The notes beneath the pieces were generated by a model that saw only the letters and a program-made list of their open reading frames with translations, did not search any database and was not told the origin of the DNA. A program made the translations under genes and the position numbers. 64,000 nt of DNA from Beijerinckia sp. 28-YEA-48 (GTDB lineage: Bacteria; Pseudomonadota; Alphaproteobacteria; Rhizobiales; Beijerinckiaceae): positions 248,001 through 312,000 of the forward strand of contig NZ_FNSI01000002.1 of assembly GCF_900104955.1 (NCBI RefSeq), read 5' to 3'. Positions 52,795-60,591 of the stretch are shown here, piece by piece. Position 1 is the stretch's first letter. Each line of letters opens with the position of its first letter.

Positions 52795-53802
52795 TCATTT
52801 TGGCCGAGCAACGGCGGCGTCGATTAAACTGACATCTATATACGGCGCGACATCGATCCGGTTCTTGAGGAAGCCAGATTCATACTGCGTGTCGATATTG
52901 GATTGGAGAGCTTTCGCATTGGGCCGAGCCTGCGGATCCCGGAACGCATCCTCTTCCGTAAACACCCAGCTATCGAAATAAGACCGGGGCTGCTTGGTGA
53001 AATCGATCACAAGGGCGATCGCTTCTTCTCGATTCGCAGGATCCAAATAGAAGCTTCTGGCCCGAATGACGTCCTCCATGAAGTCCGTCAAAGCCGCACG
53101 ATTTTTCTGGATGAACTCCGATTTTGCGGCCCACAGCAGAGTCTGCGTGATACCAACATACTCGCCTTGAGTGAAAAGAACTCGAGAGGCATTCTTCAAT
53201 TCAGGATCATGCGCGAATGGAATGGAGCGAGGAACAAGATCGACCTTCTTTTCGATAAGAAGCGCTTTCATCGATGGCAGCGGCGCCTCGATAATGGTGA
53301 AATCTCTCTTGTCTCTCATGTTATGGCGGCGCATCGCCGTCCGCAGCGCGATGTCAATCGCTCCGCCGGCTCCATTCGTCGCAAGCACCTTCCCCTTCAG
53401 ATCCTCGATCGATTTGATGGGGCTGTCTTTTAAAACGAGATAGCCCTCCTGAAACCGACCGGGAACATTTCCTTGAAAATCATCCGCGATAACTCGAAGG
53501 TCCTTCATTCGTGCATTTTCGACAGCTAGCGCGAATGAGGAATAGGAAAACAAGGCGATATCGAGCTCTCCCGCGCCCATCGCGGTGATCATCTGCGGGC
53601 TTCCGTTAAAGCGGATCGGCTCGACCGTGTAGCTCTTTCCAAGATGCTTAGCGATGCCCGGCTTCGCAAACAGTATGGGCGCCAGATTGGTCGGCGCGGC
53701 CATCCAAGCGATCCGAATCTTAATCGGCTCGGCCGCCTTCGCAGCCATCACCCCGGCGAGCAAACAAACGCCCGCAATAATGCCTGTTTTTCCAAGACGC
53801 AT
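52795..53802 (-). CDS. NitT/TauT-type ABC substrate-binding protein, copy 2
   Basis: 335 residues. Signal peptide GIIAGVCLLAGVMAAKA precedes AEPIKIRIAWMAAPTNLAPILFAKPG. GGGGAGG sits before the ATG at 53802. First gene of the leftward unit of two binding proteins and the asparaginase-like gene. It shares segments such as FNGSPQMITA and KVLATNGAGGAIDIALR with the downstream copy, with differences that could shift ligand specificity. Confidence 0.9.
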   Translation of the reverse strand: MRLGKTGIIAGVCLLAGVMAAKAAEPIKIRIAWMAAPTNLAPILFAKPGIAKHLGKSYTVEPIRFNGSPQMITAMGAGELDIALFSYSSFALAVENARMKDLRVIADDFQGNVPGRFQEGYLVLKDSPIKSIEDLKGKVLATNGAGGAIDIALRTAMRRHNMRDKRDFTIIEAPLPSMKALLIEKKVDLVPRSIPFAHDPELKNASRVLFTQGEYVGITQTLLWAAKSEFIQKNRAALTDFMEDVIRARSFYLDPANREEAIALVIDFTKQPRSYFDSWVFTEEDAFRDPQARPNAKALQSNIDTQYESGFLKNRIDVAPYIDVSLIDAAVARPK

Positions 53803-54198
53803 CTCATCCTCCCCTACGCGACGCTTAGTTCATTTGATATCACATATTATGCAATCTGCAACTTAAATAAGGAAGCCGCTCCGCTATTACCTCTCACACT
53901 CGGCACCCACGACATTGCTTTAGTCGTGCATAATACAAATAGCTGATCATTTTTTGATCTCTGCCTTAGCCTTTATATCCGATTTATCATCAAAATTTTG
54001 TAGACAGCCAGGACCTTAAATGATGTATACTACATATAATCACTGACGATCGAGCCTCTCTCATACACCGATCAGCACCCGCGCATTAAATTCATATAAG
54101 AGAAATAATATTCCAATTGACATAATTATCGAGGCGGTTCACGATCGCTACATTGAGGAGAGCCTCGATAAATTCGATTGGCGTGTCTGGGAGGATCA
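53803..54198. promoter_or_regulatory. divergent AT-rich intergenic region with palindrome
   Basis: About 395 AT-rich bases between the binding-protein unit (leftward) and the ThDP-decarboxylase unit (rightward). It contains ATGTA-tac-TACAT (54023-54035), a candidate operator, and a rightward TTGACA (54117-54122) with CACGAT 17 bases later. No coding frame is evident. One of the two XRE-cupin regulators at 59-60 kb may bind here. Confidence 0.45.
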
Positions 54199-54762
54199 AT
54201 GTCGGCCGCAAAAGCATCCCCGGCCCGCGCGGGCTACAAGCACGATATGGGCGCGATAAGATCCGCCCATCTGGCGCTTAAGGAAGCCGGTATCAGCTTC
54301 GCCGCCCATCTTCCGGACACAATCAACTATCCGCTGATCCACGCCCTTGCGGACGATCCCGATTTTGTTTCGGTAAGTTGCTCAAGAGAGGACGAAGGGG
54401 TCGCCCTCGCCATGGGTGCCTATCTAGGCGGGCGCTGGCCTGTTCTGTTCACCGAGGGGTCCGGATTGGGCTTAGCGGGGCTGGCACTCGCACGAGCCGT
54501 GGTGCAACGCACTCCCATGCTCATTTTAGCGAGCCACAATAGAGCTCTGGGTGAGCGTCATGATTATGCGGCGGCGACCCGGCGCGTAACCGAGCCACTG
54601 TTGGATGCTTTGCGAATTCCTTATGTCGTCGTTATGCGCGGCGCCGACCTGCCTCTACTCATAAAAGAAGCTCAGATGACGGTGTACGGAGATCGATGCC
54701 CAGTCGCACTTCTTTTGCCTCGACACGCTTTGCATGCGGAGAGCGCCCATGAACAGGCATGA
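54199..54762 (+). CDS. ThDP-dependent decarboxylase alpha subunit (sulfopyruvate/phosphonopyruvate decarboxylase-like)
   Basis: 187 residues, equivalent to the N-terminal (pyrimidine-binding) domain of ThDP enzymes. CSREDEGVALAMGAYLGG holds the cofactor-activating Glu (Glu64 or Glu66). GGGAGGA sits five bases before ATG 54199. Like ComD of sulfopyruvate decarboxylase it is a separate polypeptide, with the pyrophosphate-binding half encoded next. Together they decarboxylate a 2-oxo acid, possibly one bearing a sulfonate, phosphonate or aryl group. Confidence 0.85.
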   Translation: MSAAKASPARAGYKHDMGAIRSAHLALKEAGISFAAHLPDTINYPLIHALADDPDFVSVSCSREDEGVALAMGAYLGGRWPVLFTEGSGLGLAGLALARAVVQRTPMLILASHNRALGERHDYAAATRRVTEPLLDALRIPYVVVMRGADLPLLIKEAQMTVYGDRCPVALLLPRHALHAESAHEQA

Positions 54763-55348
54763 CGTCCTCCAAATATTTGCGCGCTATCGCGAAGAAAGTC
54801 CCGCGGTTCTGGGGCCTAGCTTTGGAGGGCGCATTCTCTACGCTCTCGCCCATCGGCCAGCCACCATCTACAATATGGAGCTAGGTTATCCCACAGCTGT
54901 GTGCCTGGGCCTGGCGCTGTCGCTACCTCAAGAGCCAATCTATGCCGTTGAGGGGGATGGCTCGATGCTGGCCGGCCTTGCAACACTCACGACAGTGGCC
55001 CGGTACGCCCCGCCAAACCTAACCATTCTCGTGATCGACAACCGCGCTTACGTGACAACTGGCTCCATCCCCTCGGCCACGGCAACAGGATCTGATCTCG
55101 CTGCGATTGCGCGAGGCGCTGGCCTGACGGAAGTATACTCCGCGCACGACACCTACGAGTTGGAACAAGCGTTCTCTGCCAGAGAATCGCGGCGCGGTCC
55201 CTTCTTCATCGTCGCCAAGATCGATCAAGAGAATATGAGCGAAGTCGGCGTATCGTCGGCCATGCCGTTCGACATCGTCGAATCGAGCATTCGCTTTCGC
55301 AGAACCCTCGAAGACAAAGGTTTGGTACCGCCTATTTGGGCGGTTTAA
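54749..55348 (+). CDS. ThDP-dependent decarboxylase beta subunit (ComE-like)
   Basis: 199 residues. The ThDP/Mg motif is Gly69-Asp70-Gly71-Ser72 ending at Asn98 (EGDGSMLAGLATL...VIDN). ATG 54749 has GGAGAG upstream and overlaps the alpha gene by 14 bases, so stoichiometric production is likely. The C-terminal part is typical of the PP-binding domain. Forms the active alpha/beta decarboxylase with the previous product. Confidence 0.87.
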   Translation: MNRHDVLQIFARYREESPAVLGPSFGGRILYALAHRPATIYNMELGYPTAVCLGLALSLPQEPIYAVEGDGSMLAGLATLTTVARYAPPNLTILVIDNRAYVTTGSIPSATATGSDLAAIARGAGLTEVYSAHDTYELEQAFSARESRRGPFFIVAKIDQENMSEVGVSSAMPFDIVESSIRFRRTLEDKGLVPPIWAV

Positions 55349-55438
55349 CGCGGCACCTATTTGCTCGTCATAAGGCTTCGATGGCTGGGCCGCCAGATAG
55401 GGGATGGCCTGTAACATTTTTTTAAAATGGGAGAACAA

Positions 55439-56464
55439 ATGTCAGTCGTGTATCGCCTCGCAACAGTGTCGCACCGGTCGCATCCCTTCGTGGTGCTGGA
55501 AATTGACGGCACTCTATTCGACTTCAACGCAGCCTATGAGGCTTTCAAAGCCGCGACGGGTCGTCGCGACTTCTTCAAAGCCCGGCACAACTATTCGATG
55601 CTCGATATCTTGGAAGAATGGGATCTATTTGACTCCATCCTCGATGACGTCGCCAACTACCTGGTTCAATCGAAGCCTAACTTCGCCTACTCTCCTAAAG
55701 AGGTGGAGTTCTGCCCTCCCATTCTTTATCCGGATAAAGTTTTAAATGCGGGCTCAAACTTCTATGATCATTCCAAGGAAATGGGAGCAGCACCTCCCGA
55801 ACCCGACAAGCAAGAGCCCTATTTTTTCTACAAGGGATCAAAGCACACTCTGATCGGACACGGCGACAAAGTCAGACTGACCCCAAGGTCGGACTACACC
55901 GACTGGGAGGCCGAAATCGCGGTTGTGATCGGCCGTACCGCTAAGAACGTCAGTAGAGCGGATGCATTCGATTATATTGCTGGATATACCTGCTTCAATG
56001 ACATTTCCGCGCGCGATCGCATGCGTCGCTGGAACGAAACATTTGATTACGATTGGTTCTCCAACAAGGGCAATGACAGCTTCGGCCCGATTGGCCCCTA
56101 CATTCTTCCGCGTAAGTTCATGAGCGATGTTTCGGACATTTCGATCAAATGTTTCCATAACGGAGACATGGTGCAGAATTACTCGACGAGCAATATTATC
56201 TTCGAGATTCCTCGCCTTATCGAAACGGTCAGCTCTGTTACGACCCTTTCACCGGGCGATGTCATCGCTTGCGGCACGGGCGCCGGGGCAGGAATGGCCA
56301 ATGGAATTAAGGTTGGGTGGAATGAAATGGAGAAAGTTTTCGAACACATGTACGCGGGCAAAGCACGCTTGCTAAAGGCCGGCGATGTGATCGCCGTCGA
56401 GATTGACGGTATCGGAAGATTGGAAAATCGCATCTTCCCAGCCGCGAACGAGCAGCTGGCATAG
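55439..56464 (+). CDS. fumarylacetoacetate hydrolase-family protein
   Basis: 341 residues with an extended N-terminus and the FAH catalytic fold. Metal-site acids are in YTDWEAEIAVVIGR and FNDISARDRM, with GTGAGAGMANG as the substrate loop. ATG 55439 follows GGGAG. Probably a lower-pathway C-C hydrolase or decarboxylase acting near the ThDP decarboxylase product. Distinct from the FAH protein at 24730-25665 in its N-terminal extension and loop. Confidence 0.88.
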   Translation: MSVVYRLATVSHRSHPFVVLEIDGTLFDFNAAYEAFKAATGRRDFFKARHNYSMLDILEEWDLFDSILDDVANYLVQSKPNFAYSPKEVEFCPPILYPDKVLNAGSNFYDHSKEMGAAPPEPDKQEPYFFYKGSKHTLIGHGDKVRLTPRSDYTDWEAEIAVVIGRTAKNVSRADAFDYIAGYTCFNDISARDRMRRWNETFDYDWFSNKGNDSFGPIGPYILPRKFMSDVSDISIKCFHNGDMVQNYSTSNIIFEIPRLIETVSSVTTLSPGDVIACGTGAGAGMANGIKVGWNEMEKVFEHMYAGKARLLKAGDVIAVEIDGIGRLENRIFPAANEQLA

Positions 56465-56570
56465 ATCTAATAAGCCGTTTGACGAGGGCGCCTATCTGTA
56501 GAACGGAATGACTTTTCCGTCCGGATAGACGCTCTCGCAGCTGCCAACCACGATAAGCAAGAGGCAAGCG

Positions 56571-57383
56571 ATGCGGATTTCATCGGGGCGGGCCGATGTG
56601 ATTGATGTGAATACAAGCGATCAGACAGCACAGATTGTCGTCGACGGCGTCACCCACACTTATCGACCCAAACAGGGGCGTCAGGTGATCGCCTTAGATA
56701 ACGTAAGTTTGACGGTCGCCAAAAATGAGTTTGTCGCCCTGCTGGGTCCATCGGGCTGTGGCAAGTCGACTCTGCTTTATCTTATGGGTGGATTTCTACC
56801 GATCGAACAGGGATCGATATCCGTCCTTGGCCGACCCGTGCGGGAACCTGGGCCGGATCGCGGTATCGTCTTTCAACATTTTGCACTATTCCCCTGGAAG
56901 ACCGTCCGTGCGAACGTCATGTACGGTCTCGAACGCAAAGGGATTCCGCGCCAGGAAGCGACCCAGAAAGTTCAGGACATTCTTGCTCAAGTCGGTCTCA
57001 GCGGATTTGAGGAGAGCTACCCGTCCCAACTCTCGGGCGGAATGCGTCAGCGAGCTGCCATCGCCCGAACACTTGTCCTGGATCCGACGACTCTTTTGAT
57101 GGACGAGCCATTTGGAGCATTGGATGCGCAGACCCGCCATCTGATGCAAATCGAACTTCTGGCGCTTTGGCGACGCTCTCCCAAAGCGGTCGTCTTTGTG
57201 ACACACGACGTACATGAAGCAGTTCTGCTCGCTGACCGGATTTTCGTAATGTCGGCGCGCCCCGGGCGATTGAAGTCGGTTATACCGACGAATATCGACC
57301 GCTCTGATCCAGACTTCGTGAAATCGCAAGTGTTCGTGGATCAGGTTGAAGAAATCTGGCACCTCCTGCACGAAGCGAAATAG
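56571..57383 (+). CDS. NitT/TauT-type ABC transporter ATPase
   Basis: 270 residues: Walker A GPSGCGKST, Q-loop VFQHFALFPW, signature LSGGMRQR, Walker B TLLMDEPFGALD, switch His in FVTHDVHEAV. SsuB/TauB-like. It is followed by two different permeases, so one ATPase probably serves a heterodimeric channel. Binding proteins are the divergent pair at 51673-53802. Confidence 0.91.
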   Translation: MRISSGRADVIDVNTSDQTAQIVVDGVTHTYRPKQGRQVIALDNVSLTVAKNEFVALLGPSGCGKSTLLYLMGGFLPIEQGSISVLGRPVREPGPDRGIVFQHFALFPWKTVRANVMYGLERKGIPRQEATQKVQDILAQVGLSGFEESYPSQLSGGMRQRAAIARTLVLDPTTLLMDEPFGALDAQTRHLMQIELLALWRRSPKAVVFVTHDVHEAVLLADRIFVMSARPGRLKSVIPTNIDRSDPDFVKSQVFVDQVEEIWHLLHEAK

Positions 57384-57394
57384 GGCGACCTCCC

Positions 57395-58135
57395 ATGATG
57401 AGCGGCGTCAAAAGAAACATTAGCATCCTAGCTCTCGCCATTTTGTGGGAATTGGCCCCGCGGGTTGGCCTGGTGCGCATGGATTCGTTACCACCCATTT
57501 CGCATATCGCCGTGGCTTGGTTTCAGCTCGCTCGCGATGGCGAACTTTTCATCCACGCTGGAATGTCACTCGGACGGGCCGGCGCGGGGCTTCTGATCGC
57601 CGTCATAACGGGAAGTGTCCTTGGAGTATCGATGGCGACCTGGACGCCCATTCGGCTCCTCTTCCGTCCGCTCATGGAAGCCTTTTATCCCATACCAAAA
57701 TCGGCACTCATACCCGTGACCGCCCTATGGTTGGGCCTTGGAGACGCCTCCAAAGTTGTTCTTATAGCTCTTGGCTGCATTCTCCCGGTGACCATAGGCG
57801 CCTACAATGGCGCCCGAGGCTGTGAGCGCGTTCTGATATGGTCGGCGCGGGGAATGGGCGCAAGCAAGCTACGCACGCTCATAGACGTCGTTGTCCCAAG
57901 CGCCCTCCCCGAGCTTCTAAACGGGATTAGAACGGCCCTCGCCCTTGCATTTGTCCTTTTGGTCAGCGCGGAACTCATCGTCGCCAAGAATGGCCTAGGC
58001 TATCTCATCGGCCTTCTCGGTGGCACTGGCCAGTATGACGGGATGTTCGCTGTTGTTTTGACCATCGCCGGCATCGGATTGCTGGCCGATCGTCTCTATG
58101 CGCGGTTCACCAGTTCGGTGCTCTCATGGCAATAG
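57395..58135 (+). CDS. NitT/TauT-type ABC transporter permease 1
   Basis: 246 residues, six membrane spans. The EAA-like loop is WSARGMGASKLRTLIDVVVPSALPELLNG. ATG 57395 or 57398. Overlaps the next permease gene by ten bases. Confidence 0.9.
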   Translation: MMSGVKRNISILALAILWELAPRVGLVRMDSLPPISHIAVAWFQLARDGELFIHAGMSLGRAGAGLLIAVITGSVLGVSMATWTPIRLLFRPLMEAFYPIPKSALIPVTALWLGLGDASKVVLIALGCILPVTIGAYNGARGCERVLIWSARGMGASKLRTLIDVVVPSALPELLNGIRTALALAFVLLVSAELIVAKNGLGYLIGLLGGTGQYDGMFAVVLTIAGIGLLADRLYARFTSSVLSWQ

Positions 58136-58956
58136 CTCCCAACCTCCCATCCTCTCAACGCAAGTTCACGATCCAGATTGCAAAAGCGATCGTTGACCTT
58201 CTGCGCAACTACGGCTCCCTGCTGGTTCTGCTGCTGGTTTGGGAGATCGTTGCACGGATGCAGATCGTCTCTCCCTATATGCTGCCTTCGTTTAGCGATG
58301 TTCTGGCTCGATTTTGGACTGAACTCGGGGATGGAACATTCCCAGAAAATCTCCTTGAAACGATGAGGAGAGCGCTACTCGGGTTTGGGATCGCCGTTGT
58401 TGTGGGAGTTGCAATCGGCTTTATCATCGCCCGGAACGCAACGGCGAACTGGCTCTTAACTCCCCTCATCTCGCTGGGCTTTCCCTTGCCCAAGATCACC
58501 TTCATGCCCATCTTCATTCTGTGGCTTGGAGTGTATGATAGTTCAAAAGTCCTCATGATCGTTTGCGATGCGATCTTTCCCGTCATCACCAGTACCGTGG
58601 CTGGAATTCAGGGCATGGATCGATACCTTATCTGGTCCGCGCGCAATCTCGGCGCTCGCGAACATCATCTTTGGTACACAGCGATACTCCCCGCGGCCGC
58701 GCCCCAGATTCTCAGTGGCATAGAAGTCGCCCTTCCGATCGCTCTGATTATTGCCGTCATTACCGAAATGATGCTTGGTGGCGCTGGCCTGGGTGGCTCC
58801 ATGATGGAAGCCTGGAGATTCGCGGATTCTGTTGGCGTTTTCGCCGGCTTATTCGAACTCTCGGTCGTCGGCCTTCTTCTCATTCAGATTATGAGCGCTG
58901 TCCGTCGCCGCGTCCTCAGATGGCACCCAGAAACCCAAACGGGATTGATGTCCTGA
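58126..58956 (+). CDS. NitT/TauT-type ABC transporter permease 2
   Basis: 276 residues. EAA-like loop WSARNLGAREHHLWYTAILPAAAPQILSG and the family FPLPKITFMPIFILWLG segment. Paired with permease 1, presumably a heterodimer with the 56571 ATPase. The overlapping start gives translational coupling. Confidence 0.9.
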   Translation: MAIAPNLPSSQRKFTIQIAKAIVDLLRNYGSLLVLLLVWEIVARMQIVSPYMLPSFSDVLARFWTELGDGTFPENLLETMRRALLGFGIAVVVGVAIGFIIARNATANWLLTPLISLGFPLPKITFMPIFILWLGVYDSSKVLMIVCDAIFPVITSTVAGIQGMDRYLIWSARNLGAREHHLWYTAILPAAAPQILSGIEVALPIALIIAVITEMMLGGAGLGGSMMEAWRFADSVGVFAGLFELSVVGLLLIQIMSAVRRRVLRWHPETQTGLMS

Positions 58957-58975
58957 GCGGGCCGAGCCGACGATC

Positions 58976-59006
58976 TTGACTTTTCTTATAGTGTCAACAT
59001 AGACAC
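58976..59006 (+). promoter_or_regulatory. promoter/operator before the second XRE-cupin pair
   Basis: TTGACT (58976-58981) is followed by the inverted repeat GTGTC-aacata-GACAC (58991-59006), 26 bases before the ATG at 59033. The repeat would overlap the -10 region and is a candidate binding site for the XRE-cupin proteins. Confidence 0.45.
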
Positions 59007-59032
59007 CTATTAGAAACATTAGGTTTGGATCA

Positions 59033-59629
59033 ATGCCTCGGAAGGTAACAGCGCCCGAAGACCCCCTTCAGGAGGAGGGGGCCTTTGGCGAACAGGAAAT
59101 GATGGCTCTTGGCCGCGAATTCCGCAGGCTACGTCTTCAACGAGGCTGGTCGTTGCAACGCTTGGCGACGGAAAGCGGTATTAGTGTTGCCGGTATTCAG
59201 AAGATCGAGCGCGGAAATACCAATCCAAGCTTGCAAACGGCCGTCAGCCTCTCCGACGCTCTGGGACAGCCTTTGCCGGATTTGGTCACCGCGGCGCGAG
59301 ATGCAATTCGATCCGTGACCATGGTCCATGGCTCTCCACAGGCCATCCCCGACACAGCCGTGGACCTCTCAGGCGCGATCGGAGACCGTGCGATGCGCGC
59401 CGAAATCCTGAGCTTGAGCCCCAAAAAGAGTGTCGAGAAAGAATTGAAGAAAGCTCCGTTGTTTATCTATGTACTTGAGGGAAGCGTTTCGCTCCAATTT
59501 CCAAACGGCCGTTTTGAACACCTTCGCACGCAAGACGCCATTCATCTTCTCGATGAGGTACCCACGCGTATAGAAAACTCTGTTGGCCGCCGCAGTCTTC
59601 TTCTCTGTGTTTCAGATCTGCGAAACTAA
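59033..59629 (+). CDS. XRE-family regulator with C-terminal cupin domain, type B
   Basis: 198 residues. HTH LQRLATESGISVAGIQKIERGNTNPSLQTAVSLSDAL; cupin half KAPLFIYVLEGSVSLQFPNGRFEHLRTQDAIHLLDEVPTRI. Architecture and key phrases (PLFIYVLEG, PSL) match the type B protein at 49024-49611. Immediately followed by a type A regulator, as if the two act together. Confidence 0.87.
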   Translation: MPRKVTAPEDPLQEEGAFGEQEMMALGREFRRLRLQRGWSLQRLATESGISVAGIQKIERGNTNPSLQTAVSLSDALGQPLPDLVTAARDAIRSVTMVHGSPQAIPDTAVDLSGAIGDRAMRAEILSLSPKKSVEKELKKAPLFIYVLEGSVSLQFPNGRFEHLRTQDAIHLLDEVPTRIENSVGRRSLLLCVSDLRN

Positions 59630-59675
59630 GCAGAATTTACTCCTCCGGCTCAACAGTAAGGAAGGTACGGGCAAG

Positions 59676-60266
59676 ATGGCTCATAGCGACATAGAGCCGG
59701 ATGACGAGGCGCAAAAAATCGGTGAGCGATTGCGCAATATGCGTATGTCCCACGGACTAACGATCGGCCAGTTAGCGAAACTTTCCAACGTGCCTGCGAG
59801 CACCATCAGCAAAATTGAAAACGGACATCTGCGACCAAGCTTAGTGAATGCGATTAACCTCGCCCAAGCATTGGGGGAGAATTTGGGCTTCCTCATCGGA
59901 CGCTACCGCGATTCACCGCTCTCACAGGTCGTCGTTCGCTCTTTCGCTCGCGAAACCATTCATTATGATGACATGGGCTTGGTCCTCCAGGACGTCAGTG
60001 GCCACTTCGTACCAGGCGTGCTCGAAGCGCGGATCGGAATTCTCTCCAAAGGCGCGGGCTCTGGCGGGCACGACATGAGTCATGTCGGCGAGGAGCTCTG
60101 CTATGTCATAGCAGGCAAAATTTCTTATCGCATTGATGGACGGGACATTCTTCTTTCAGCCGGCCAGTTCATCCAATTTAAGTCCAATACGCCGCATTCG
60201 TGGAGATGCGCGTCCGGCAGCGAAGCCACCGTTCTATGGGTTTTCTCCGATGGTCTTTCTTTCTAA
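59676..60266 (+). CDS. XRE-family regulator with C-terminal cupin domain, type A
   Basis: 196 residues. HTH IGQLAKLSNVPASTISKIENGHLRPSLVNAINLAQAL; cupin GEELCYVIAGKISYRIDGRDILLSAGQFIQFKSNTPHSW, ending VLWVFSDGLSF. Close paralogue of the type A protein at 44186-44785. ATG 59676 is preceded by GGAAGG about ten bases upstream. Probably regulates the adjacent transporter or Mo-hydroxylase unit. Confidence 0.88.
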   Translation: MAHSDIEPDDEAQKIGERLRNMRMSHGLTIGQLAKLSNVPASTISKIENGHLRPSLVNAINLAQALGENLGFLIGRYRDSPLSQVVVRSFARETIHYDDMGLVLQDVSGHFVPGVLEARIGILSKGAGSGGHDMSHVGEELCYVIAGKISYRIDGRDILLSAGQFIQFKSNTPHSWRCASGSEATVLWVFSDGLSF

Positions 60267-60591
60267 GCCGCACGATGCCGAAGTATCGATCGGGAAGAAA
60301 CAGCGTACGCATAGGCCCCAACAGATATCTTGCTTGGAGCGAGGCTTAGCGAGGACCGTCGACGGCATCTTTTCGGCGAACACTCATTGCAGATACGAAA
60401 AATATTTGACGAACTGAAATTATGACGTACTATTTATAATAAGGCCACCCGATCCGAGGAACCCGTGACACGAGCTGAGAGCATTCAACAGCTCGCCTTC
60501 CATGGCAAAAGACATCAGGCATTCTTAGTCGGCATGCACGCGCCTTACCCAGCGCATGCCGCCGTCAAGACTGCAACTTCGGAAACGGGTC
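60267..60591. promoter_or_regulatory. intergenic region with promoter for the fused Mo-hydroxylase
   Basis: About 325 bases. TTGACG (60406-60411), a 16-base spacer and TACTAT (60428-60433) form a possible promoter, with TATAAT at 60435-60440 as an alternative -10 at poorer spacing. No gene is recognised. Two other possible starts for the next gene lie downstream. Confidence 0.4.
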
